The position numbers and the translations under genes were made by a program. A stretch of 24,785 nt of DNA, from contig JAHBMJ010000526.1 in assembly GCA_018398765.1 (NCBI GenBank), positions 21,368-46,152 on the forward strand, read 5' to 3'. Below the pieces are notes generated by a model that was not told where the DNA came from, did not search any database, and saw only the letters and a program-made list of their open reading frames with translations. Of this stretch, positions 9,661 through 18,302 are shown one piece after another; position 1 is the first letter of the stretch, and each line of letters opens with the position of its first letter. This stretch comes from Chromera velia (Eukaryota > Sar > Chromeraceae).

Positions 9661-9911
9661 ACATATCTGTTACCCTTACGCATGTTTTCCTCCGACCACA
9701 TCGGTTGCAAATTTGAGAAGTGGAGACGGGAAATAAGAGTTTTGATGTCAGGTTTCTGACCCTCGGGCCCCCGATACTGAATAGGCACAATGTGGTCAAC
9801 ATGCCACAGGGTCCCGTAATTCTTCCACGATATTCCGGGGTTACCGTGGAAATCGTCTTTCTCGAGGTGGGCTTTGAGATCGGGGAACGAACAACCGAGG
9901 TACTCGTGGGA
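9661..9911 (-). pseudogene. HNH-domain segment, copy A, cut off by an in-frame TAA
   Basis: This encodes an intact HNH core (SHEYLGCSF, WHVDHIVPIQY, LHFSNLQPMWSEENMRKGN) in the same frame as the repeat gene upstream. It is separated from that gene by the TAA at 9914-9912. It also runs on in frame into the N-terminal region of copy B. Without the stop, 11267-8160 would be a single reading frame. As it stands, this HNH is either untranslated, reached by read-through, or used by copy B with an unseen start. Confidence 0.75.
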
Positions 9912-11267
9912 TTAGTTTTTGACAATCGGGAATCTGCCTTCCCGAAGAGCTCTGAGGCATCTCCAAACAGCGCACCTCATTGCTTGAGCGAGTCGGTATA
10001 TTGGATCTTCTTTGTACCTCAACCGTCGCCTCTCAACCCTCTTTGCAAAAACAGGATTGTCTTTCTGACATTCTGCACAGCTAGTTCTCACGCGTCCATG
10101 TTTGCAAATACTCCCCCCCCCACAGTCTCTGCATTTGGATCGTATACGGCCGTGTTCACAGATCCCCCTACCTCCACACTCTCTGCATTCGTAGCGACGA
10201 CGGCCATGTTGACAGATAGCATTTCCACCGCAGTCCACGCAGGAATATTTGATGCGTCCGTGAATGCAAATGGAACTGCCCCCACACTCTTTACACTGAT
10301 CTCGCCTCCGACCATGCTCACAAATTCCTTTCCCTCCGCAATCTTTGCAGAGAGCGCGCTGTCGACCATGTTCACAGATCCCCCTGCCCCCGCATTCTTT
10401 ACAATGAGCGCGGTGGCGTCCGTGCTCGCAGATCCCCTTCCCACCGCAATCTTTGCAGTGGTACCTTTGTCTGCCATGTGAACAGATTGATCTTCCACCA
10501 CATTCTATGCACTGCTCACGTCTGCGTCCATGTCCACAGATTTCTCCCCCACCGCAATCTTTGCATCGACTGCGCAGCCGGCCATGTTGACAGATCGATT
10601 TGCCACCGCATTCCTTGCAGAGATGCTTTCGTCTTCCATGTGGACAAAGGGTCCTCTCTTGCTTGCCTAATTTAGACTGGAGCGTCACTTTTTCTTTTTT
10701 GTGTCCCTCACAGTTCCTACCATCCGCAGCCGTTTCCTCTTCATCAACCATCGGCATGTGGGAGCTCTCTACAGGCGTGGCTTCGCCCAGACCTGTCCCC
10801 GCTCCATCGTTGGCAGGCTCACTTCTTTCATGTCCATAGTCAGAAACTACACTACGGAGCCATCTACGGTGGTGCAGGGTTGGGTGATCAGTTTCGGGAC
10901 GCCGGACAAAGCGGTCGCCTTTCATTTCAGAAGCTTGCTGGGAACAGACAAGCAATGATTGACTCAGACAAAGGCTTCCAGGGCGGCAAAGAACAGAACG
11001 ATTGCCTTTGTTCCTATGAGCTCCCTCCGTCGAAATATGCATTGAAAGATCAACCTTCAAAATGCTTTGGTTCAGACCGTGAGAAAAAGGAGTCTCAGCA
11101 TTCAAACGAAGCTTTCTGGGCTCCTTGCTCCGTGTGTCGTTCATGATAGACGGCTTCCTGTGATGGTCTGAAGGGAGAACAGAGGTTCCGTGGAGAATTG
11201 ACGCTGTTGCGCAACGAAGGCAACGGTGCGAAGCACGACGAGAGAAGGTTGCAGCAATGCCTTGCAT
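9912..11267 (-). CDS. CxHGRxRxxCxxCGG repeat protein (copy A), stop just before its HNH domain
   Basis: 451 residues from the ATG at 11267; an internal ATG at 11144 is an alternative start. The N-terminal 200 residues are polar and unrecognised. Eleven 18-residue units follow (DNA 10646 to about 10059), for example CEHGRHRAHCKECGGRGI. All keep Cys-x-His and Cys-x2-Cys except that the last unit loses the GlyGly. This is better kept than in copy B. Next comes the same kind of linker as copy B (CAECQKDNPVF, YKEDPIYRLAQAMRCAVWRC), which is only about half identical there, then FPIVKN and TAA. The repeat probably folds as a string of small zinc-bound knuckles for nucleic acid or protein binding (inference). 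Loss of the HNH would leave a binding-only protein; alternatively the stop is a recent mutation. Confidence 0.75.
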   Translation of the reverse strand: MQGIAATFSRRASHRCLRCATASILHGTSVLPSDHHRKPSIMNDTRSKEPRKLRLNAETPFSHGLNQSILKVDLSMHISTEGAHRNKGNRSVLCRPGSLCLSQSLLVCSQQASEMKGDRFVRRPETDHPTLHHRRWLRSVVSDYGHERSEPANDGAGTGLGEATPVESSHMPMVDEEETAADGRNCEGHKKEKVTLQSKLGKQERTLCPHGRRKHLCKECGGKSICQHGRLRSRCKDCGGGEICGHGRRREQCIECGGRSICSHGRQRYHCKDCGGKGICEHGRHRAHCKECGGRGICEHGRQRALCKDCGGKGICEHGRRRDQCKECGGSSICIHGRIKYSCVDCGGNAICQHGRRRYECRECGGRGICEHGRIRSKCRDCGGGSICKHGRVRTSCAECQKDNPVFAKRVERRRLRYKEDPIYRLAQAMRCAVWRCLRALREGRFPIVKN

Positions 11268-13139
11268 TTGGAGCTATTATTGAAAGGTGTGGTGACAAAG
11301 GGTTTGACGAGCTGAGAGCCGAATGACAAATGTCTTGCGTAACAGCTCGAAAGAGTTCTGTCGAGGAACTTAATTTTCCTTCTATTTTGACTTCAAAAAG
11401 GAACAGAATAGAGGACGACCGCGCGGTTGGCTGACTGACAGATACGAGTTAACTCGTTGCTGTTATTCTGTGTCAATGACTTCGCCCCAATGGAGTTTTC
11501 TCATCGCTGTCCGAGCAACTGTCAGACTGCATAGTGACTGCATGTAAGTTGTATGTATATATATTAATATAACTGTCTGAGTGGCAGTGCGTGCCCGAAT
11601 CTTGCAACCGTACGTGAGTCAAACAACTCTGGCTGGGTTACTCTGCATGGATCGCGATCGATGCATCATGCATGCATGATGATTTGATATGATTTGATCG
11701 ATGCATGCAACAGTCGACACCCTCGATCGCTGCCTGCCATGCATGGAGTACATTAATTGTGTGTTGCAAAATGTTGCACCCAAAAATCCATGCATCCATG
11801 ATATATTAATATATGGTCGACTCGATGATCGCCGCATCTTCTTCTATATGCGCTAAGTGGCATATTGGGGCAAGTCCCTATGCCTAGCACTCAAGTACAC
11901 TCATGTAATTTCAGATGGTTATAAAAAATCTATTCCATCTATAGCTTTAGGTGCTTAATAATTCTAAATACTGTATTAAATTGGCCCATTGGGTTAGAAT
12001 GGCTGTCAGGTTGAGTCACCTCATCATTATTATCACTGCATAACATTGCATAACATATACGTTTATGCATGCAGTAAATTGCAGAACACAGAAAACATCT
12101 GTCATCAGAAACCTTTGCTCTTTCTTAACTATAGGTTCTTAATAACGACTATAAACTTAGTCAGGCTGTTATTTGCTACTTGTATAGCGCTACGTGTTGT
12201 AACTTAATTATAATACTGCATAATACATTAGTTTAAATAAAAATGCTTGAACTACGCTGATTTACTAATTGAGTTAAACTATAAGAAACATTAAACCGCA
12301 TGTAATGCTTTTCCTTTAAGAATTCTTGCGCTAGCCCAGGCGCTAGCTCTTCTGTTTGAAATCATCGTTCATCTTAGAACACCAGAAGCCCTCAGCACGC
12401 TCGTCGACAGTTCATAATGAAGAGATCGATATCATGTTTAATGCCAACTAGAAAGAGCTTCGGGACCCGCCAGGAGTAGTCTGAATTGAGTTCCGCCCGT
12501 CAACTGCCTGCGAGCAGACAGCCAGTCAGACAGGCGTCCCGCTGATTGGACTCAAAGGAATCTTGCCAGCCAGTCATTCCAAGAGACCGCCCTCATCCAC
12601 CCCCCCGAAGAGAGGGAGAGAGTCCCGGCTTTTCTGTTTACCGACCGGCGCCGCTGAGGCAACCCCCCTCTAGGGATGTATGTATCGGCATCTCAGACCT
12701 TCCCCCCTGCGTGGAAGCGAAGACGCCAGAGAGCGTCCTCACAGTGTGGATGCAGGGACAAGCAGGCTCTGGCAGGTCCCGAAAAGCTTTCAGTAGAAGG
12801 CTCGATCTTCTCTCTCTGTCCCTGGTGCGCGAGCTCTCACCGATTTTCTTGGACGCAGATGCGGCCGTCATTTCTCTATCAATCTTTCTGTCCTTCTTCT
12901 TGCCTGTACGTCTTTTCTGCCTGTCCTCCCTGTTTATGTACGAAGTTTTTTCTTTTCCCACTGCTTTCTGACCCTAACTCTTTTTTGCAGCCACATTCTT
13001 TAGACACCTCCAGTCAGTTTCATTCTCTCCTTCACTCTTCTCTCAATCACTTCGTTTGTCCTAATGTTTTACCCGGGCATTCTTGCCTTCTCTTCTGACT
13101 CTCCTTAGCGTTCTCGTTGATTTATCTATCTGTGCTATG
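11268..13139. other. Intergenic region, AT-rich centre
   Basis: No gene is supported. From 11540 to 11830 there are dense ATGCAT/TGCATGCA palindromes (11669-11676, 11702-11709; also 12066-12073), ATCATGCATGCATGAT (11665-11680) and ATATATTAATATAT palindromes. From about 11880 to 12400 it is AT-rich. From about 12450 to 13139 it is C/T-rich; frames on both strands at 12546-13098 lack codon bias or any family motif. This part is probably 3' flank of MSRA. Confidence 0.6.
11669..11709. promoter_or_regulatory. Paired TGCATGCA palindromes
   Basis: TGCATGCA at 11669-11676 and 11702-11709, about 400 bases upstream of the copy A start. This octamer is bound by some apicomplexan ApiAP2 proteins, so a cis-element role in a chromerid is possible. 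No direct evidence exists here. Confidence 0.25.
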
Positions 13140-16100
13140 CTATGCTTTCCCCCCTGCCTTGATCATCGCCTGGTTGTACTCCTTGAAGGTCTGTCCCCAA
13201 ACGTCTGCAACCCTGACGTCCCTCCCGCACCCCTGACGGTAGTACTTGTACAGCGGCGCCGTGGTTATGTAGTAGTTCTGGTGGTATCCCTCTGCTGGCC
13301 AGAAGAAGTCGGGAGCTTTGACGATCTCCGTCACCACGGGCTGGCCCTTCAGCGCTGCAGGTCCGAAGAGGAAACAAGATATATGAAATCAAAATACAAA
13401 GAAAGAGGGGGAAGAAACCGAGCGCGGTGAGGAGCCTTCGTGCATCCGGACTGAAAAGCATCAGCACCACATCTTGAGAGAGAGGGAAAAAATCGAAACG
13501 CGAATCGCTCTAAGCATGAAGGTATGAGTGCATACATGAATCAGCAAAGAGAAGAACAAAAGAAGGAAGGAAGAACGCCGATGCTTCTTTCTCTCTAGTG
13601 TGTGTGGGCGGAGGGGGGTGCGCGTGCGTGATTTTCTCCCTCTCTGTAAGAAATCCCCAGTTTCCAGAACGTCCCTCTCTCCGATTTCCACCTCTTTCTC
13701 AAGAACTCGCGCCTTTCCACCCCCATCAACTACCTACACTAGCTCTCGATCGATCTGACGAAGCTTCCTCCCTCCTTACCTTCCTTCTCGAGCGCCTTTC
13801 TGGATTCCCACGCGGCCTGTCTCTGTGCATCGTCAAGGTAGAAGACCGCAGACCTGGAATGCTCACACACACACACACACACACAGAGAGAGAGGGAGGG
13901 AGGGAGAGACATACCACACATCAGTGAACACGCACAGCATCCAGAGAGGGACATCTTGTCGCACGAGACCACGAGTGAAAATTCAGTCCTTTGCAAGCGT
14001 CAGGAGCAACAAAAACACATGCAAGAGCGACCGTGCGCGCGACAGAAACGGTTAATCAACAGAGGTGACGACTGCTCTCCCTGGCTGCGACTGGTGATTC
14101 TCCCCAGAGACGGGGGTTGCCATCTCTCTTTGTTTCTCTTGTCTCTCTATATGTCCATCTATCCTTTCTTCCCTCACTCCCTCCTCCCCACCTCTCCCCC
14201 CCTCTCTCTCTCCTGAAACAGAGCAATCAACCTTGCACATACACACGCACACCCACGCTCTCTCTCACACAAATAGCAGTGACTCTCTCTCGAAAAAGAC
14301 CATGCACCAACCACTGATCATCTCATCCAGCTGTCTCGAGAGGCAGGGATGATCTCTGCACTGCCTAGCTGTCAGTGTTCATTCTGCTGTTCTTCCTCAA
14401 TAGCCCCCATGCACCCCCCCATCCTATAGGTCCCATCGGACCTATAGGACGCTCCCTTATCGCAGAACTGCCCCCTGGGGTCTGTCGGGTCAATCGAGTG
14501 GAAGAATCTGTCCACAAGGGCGTCGTAGGAAATCTGTAACTCCAAGCAAGCAGGCAACATCGTTCAGTGCAGGGGGAAGGAAGAAGGAAGACAGGGGGAT
14601 CCATCCCGCATGCCTTTTCTTGAAAGGAAAAGAAAGATACATGGAAGGACAAGACATGCTTGTGAGCAAAAGAGAGTTCGATTCAGGCACGGGAGGTTCA
14701 GGAGGGAGTGGCCGAAATGTGGGAGTGCAGAGAAGGACCGAGTGTCGAACGCGTCTCTCAACAACGACTACCTTACTCACTGACTGACGTTCATTTGAAG
14801 GGTAACACGGATGCATTGACGAAGAGACGGACGGCAGATGCATGAAATTTAAATGGATCCGAAAGACGGAAGCATGGAGGATCAAAAAGCAAAGGAAAGG
14901 ATGAGAAAAGCAAGACGAGGAGACCGACGGCTGTATGCATCTGTAAACACCGACTGATTGACTGACTGACCACTTTCGGATCAAAAACAACTAGCACAGA
15001 TTCCTTGTGACCAGTCCTCCCTCTACAAACCTGCACAGACACACCAGGAAGACCCACGGACAGGCAGACAGGCAGGCAGGCAGAGGTGCATTCGAGCGGC
15101 AGACAGGGGGTCGAGCTAGGAAAACCGGCTTGCTTGAAGCACAACAGTAGATGCACTCATCGACTCCAGAGCCAAAAGCAGGGGGGCAGTGGATCCATCC
15201 CGACTGTCTGAATGCAGACAGACAAATCAGAAAGAGAACCAACTTTCATGAGTGGAAACAATCTCATTGCTCGTTCCCCCCTTCCGTTTTCCTCCCCTCC
15301 CCTCTGACCTCCTTGTAGGAGGGGAACGCCACAGTCCCGCCCTCGTACCCCGAAATGACCGAATTGACTCCGGGGACCGCCTCCAGATCTGCACGCCCGC
15401 ACGCACACATACACACACACAGACAGACACAAATGGTGTGACTTGTCACCGTACACTTTTTTCTCTGTTCTATTGGCCTGGCTGCGAAGCGTCTCCAGAC
15501 GCATTGACCTCCGTGACGCAACGGAAACGAAAGGACGATTCTTCGTCTCACTTCCATTTCCCTTCACTTCGACCAATAGTGTTTCCCGTCGATTACTGTT
15601 TTCTTTCCCATCGCATTTTTCCTGAGAGCAAAAACAAGTCCTACATAACTCACCTGACTCCACACACCAAAAGCACCCTCCAGCGAAGCTCGCCACGTCG
15701 AACCCCTTTCTTTGCACCTCCTCCCGAAAAGCCGCGATGGGCGGAACGTTCTCTCCATTCTCCCCTACACTTTCCCTGTCGAATTCGTATCTGTCCAAGT
15801 CAGGAGCCCACAGCAAAGCTGCCGCAGAAGCAGGACTCAGCTTGACCTCGCCGCCAAGAATTTCGGTCGAGATGCCGACACCTTCTGTCAAGGAGGGGGA
15901 AACACCCACTCCCCATTGACGAAGCCTTCCTGCCGTCTCTCCGCCTCTTTGGGGCCAGAGACTGCTTGTAGTGCCGACAGACGACTGCAAAAGCTCACTC
16001 GCTGTTCTGGTCACTGCAACCTCATTTCCGACTGCCTCTACCCTCTCTTGTGCTGCAGACAAAAATGGGGCACAAAGAAACTTTGAGATTATCACTGTAA

Positions 16101-16331
16101 GCACAAAAACGAATCGACCACTTGCATGCTATCAAAATTCAAGCACTTCTTCTCTAGCTGACCCTGAAAGCCGAACGGCGACTGGTCCACAAGCGGCACA
16201 AAGGCAAACCCCACAGGCCTCCTCAGGTGCAGGCACCAAACATTTTCCACGCAGACGAGGCACAGGAAAATTACAAGGGGGACGACAGAAGGAAAACGCG
16301 AACGCACACACTGTGCCCGCATCCCCGACAT
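13140..16331 (-). CDS. MSRA: Peptide-methionine (S)-S-oxide reductase MsrA, seven exons, with plastid-type leader
   Basis: MsrA reduces methionine-S-sulfoxide in oxidised proteins, using a Cys nucleophile and usually thioredoxin. Exons are 16331-16163, 16052-15654, 15388-15309, 15030-14971, 14533-14442, 13853-13780 and 13354-13140. All junction phases match and give 362 residues. Family motifs are FAGGCFWCVES (nucleophile Cys183), VNSVISGYEGG, GRTGHKESVLVVFDP, SIDPTDPRGQFCDKGASYRS and FFWPAEGYHQNYY. Residues 1-33 look like a signal peptide (hydrophobic VVPLVIFLCLVCV), followed by a basic stretch with FAFVP. This resembles the signal-plus-transit leaders of complex plastids, so plastid import is inferred. 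Residues 57-175 are an unrecognised linker longer than in bacterial MsrA. An in-frame ATG nine bases downstream (16322) is equally possible. Retention of intron 5 would add a short tail and stop, losing the C terminus. Confidence 0.92.
14422..14449. repeat. Perfect hairpin, 12-bp arms and 4-base loop, over the MSRA intron-5 donor
   Basis: Arms 14422-14433 and 14438-14449 are exact reverse complements (TCCTATAGGTCC / GGACCTATAGGA), with loop 14434-14437. In the minus-strand transcript, exon 5 ends at 14442 and the donor GT is 14441-14440, so the 5' splice site is inside the stem. Confidence 0.85.
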
Positions 16332-17627
16332 ACTGCGCACCACAATCCTACACAGATCAACTACGCACACACATATAGAAAACAGAAATTTTCCTACTAC
16401 TACTACAACTACTACTCCTGTGACCCAAGCCCGCAACTGCCTGGGAGGTGTGCGTCAATGTCACTTGTTGGTCCACAGACGACGAATGACGACGATCCAT
16501 GAAGGAACCGAAATTCGACGAGCCCCGTCTCCCGCCGCCGGGCCCGTGCACATGCACCATGCAATCACCATGCAGATCAGGCCCCGGCATGCCCCGGCAT
16601 TTGAAACCCACACTGATCAAGTGGCCCGGAAAGCCTGAGGAAAGGTGGGTCTCCCCTCTTCCTTCTGAATCAACCTGGAAGGGTTCGGTTCGGTTTTTGG
16701 CCTTCCGGAGCGACTTGTGCTGCCTTTTATTTGTTTTTGGGCTGTTCCTTTCTTTCGTTCTGATCAACCTTGGGTTCAATGCAAACAGGTATTTGATACC
16801 GTGTTATGTTGTCCAAAGCCCGACGGTATTTGTATGTTTACATTTCAATACTTCAGCCCAGGCTCCTAACCCCTAAGACCTAGTCGGGCCTAGTCAGACC
16901 TACGGAGTACGTACCCCTAAGATGCAAACGTTTGCTCGTGCAAGAAAGGCTATCTGTAAGAGGTTTACAGAGAGTTAAGGTGACAACGTCACAGCGCATT
17001 ACAGCATACGTGTATAGGTATGCGTCACATACACAGTGTGTGCACGTGAATCTCCAATTAACAATTAAGTATAAATAAATAAATAAAAAAGAGAATTGCG
17101 TTTATTTTTGTTTGCTCAGATCATTAACTGCTATATCAGACATCATTCAAATTAAATAGTTTTAACGTTTAAAGAATTTCTGTTTGTCGATTGACATCGA
17201 TAGATTACACTTCGAAGCAAACGAGAAACAATTGAAGCTACAAAGGGTTATGAAGGACGGAAAGCACCAATGATTGCCTCCAATAATGGAGCCAGCGACC
17301 TGATTGGTGAGCCCCTATCCTTCCCGTTCCTTCTTTTTTCGCTAACTTACAAAGAAACATTATCAAACATACAGGGCTCAAACAAGCGACTAAGAGAAAC
17401 CTTAGGAAAGAAGACTCCATTTATATAAAAAAAGAAAGCACGCTTGCACTGTCCTTAGCCGTTGTCCACTGGCAGTTGTACCTCGAATTCACTTTCGCTG
17501 AAAAAAGAAAAGAAGGAAAAAGAAAGAGAAAGGGTCTATTTTGCAATGATTGAGATAGCGCAAAAGGAAAGAAAGGAACGAGGAGCTCATAAAAGGCAGA
17601 AGGATATTAAGTAAAAAGTCTGAGCCC
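16332..17627. other. MSRA upstream region and AT-rich spacer
   Basis: No gene is supported. Features are a TAC trinucleotide run near 16395-16416 (the source of a poly-Val open frame), a tandem GCCCCGGCAT repeat (about 16580-16600) and a 12-bp palindrome GCAAACGTTTGC (16924-16935). There is also a direct repeat ACCCCTAAGA near 16869 and 16915. From about 16960 to 17630 it is AT-rich. Confidence 0.55.
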
Positions 17628-17972
17628 CTAAAAAAGGGAAGCGCGCTGGCGGTCCTGCTGGCAGAACAAGCTGGGTCGAAAACTCTGCGCCCTCTTCTTC
17701 ATGTCTTCCTGTCTATACCACCTCAAAAACTTTGAGCAGAAGACCCACACGGTCACAATTTGATGACAGAGAGAAAGAATGGACGCAATGAAAGAAGGAG
17801 CCGCCAGCACGCTAAAAGTGGTGGCGCTGGCTTCTCTCTGTCTCTCATCTTCCATTGTTAAGGAAGCAGGTTCAGGTTGGTCCTGATTTGTGGGTGAGGT
17901 TCTTTCTCCCGGCAGTGGGGGGGCTGGGGAGACAGTGAGAGTGCCCCCGGAGTAGGTGTACCGTCTCTTCAC
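17628..17972 (-). CDS. Unrecognised open frame, doubtful
   Basis: 114 residues from the ATG at 17972; the frame is open back to a TAA at 18075-18077, with CAACAG (possible acceptor) just after it. It has a Pro-rich part, a mildly hydrophobic stretch (SVLAAPSFIASILSL then IVTVWVFCSKFL) and a basic tail. The upstream extension includes ENLWGAVKRRY, which loosely resembles DNLWGAFWVAVRRW in the tail of the transposase in this window. Part of the frame lies in a sequence duplicated at about 18622-18740, where the coding similarity is partly kept. It could be a decayed gene piece. No function is assigned. Confidence 0.2.
   Translation of the reverse strand: MKRRYTYSGGTLTVSPAPPLPGERTSPTNQDQPEPASLTMEDERQREASATTFSVLAAPSFIASILSLCHQIVTVWVFCSKFLRWYRQEDMKKRAQSFRPSLFCQQDRQRASLF
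17782..17870. repeat. Diverged direct repeat, copy 1 (copy 2 at about 18622-18740)
   Basis: Shared blocks in the same order are GACGCAAT, AAGGAGCCGCCAGC, CGCT, AGTGGTG and CCATTGTT, with variable spacing. Copy 2 starts at 18622, giving an offset of about 840 bases. An old duplication is the simplest reading. Confidence 0.55.
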
Positions 17973-18152
17973 TGCCCCCCAGAGATTTTCTGCCTGAGGG
18001 TGGACGGGTCGGTCGTCCTCTTCCTCTTCCCCCTCTCTGGTGCTGGTGACGCCTCGAGAAGGGAGGAACTGTTGTTACACCAGAGACGCTGGTGCCTTCC
18101 TTCCTCCCTGCTGGGGCCTTTGGGGACTGCAGAGGGGGAGGCCGTTTCGGAG

Positions 18153-18208
18153 GGGAAGACGGAACTAACGAAACGTCATGACGCCTGACGAAATCTGCAG
18201 TTTCGACT
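18153..18208. repeat. 56-bp direct repeat, copy 1
   Basis: Matches 18247-18302 at a constant offset of 94: the first 13 bases and the last 33 bases are identical, with a divergent 10-base centre. Confidence 0.85.
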
Positions 18209-18246
18209 TGCTGATCGAAAGGAGAAGAAAACAGCAGCAACAGCCA

Positions 18247-18302
18247 GGGAAGACGGAACAACTAACACTTCATGACGCCTGACGAAATCTGCAGTTTCGA
18301 CT
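18247..18302. repeat. 56-bp direct repeat, copy 2
   Basis: See copy 1 at 18153-18208. The exact 33-base block is 18270-18302. On the minus strand each copy has CTGCAG followed five bases later by GTCAGG. Confidence 0.85.

Noticed and set aside
9720-10481. Plus-strand 253-residue frame opposite the finger genes
   Set aside because: It is the antisense of the CxHGR repeats and the HNH block; its Thr/Ser/Pro-rich pattern only mirrors the real coding strand.
8604-10646. Regular 54-base periodicity resembling a repeat array such as CRISPR
   Set aside because: The period is that of an 18-residue protein repeat in an open frame; there are no identical short repeats with unique spacers.
12546-13098. 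Plus-strand frames of 140 residues
   Set aside because: C/T-rich composition, no motif and no splice logic; they lie just beyond the MSRA stop codon on the opposite strand.
16357-16436. Upstream extension of the MsrA frame to an ATG at 16436 with a poly-Val stretch
   Set aside because: The Val run is the translation of a trinucleotide repeat; the ATG at 16331 or 16322 gives a normal signal peptide.
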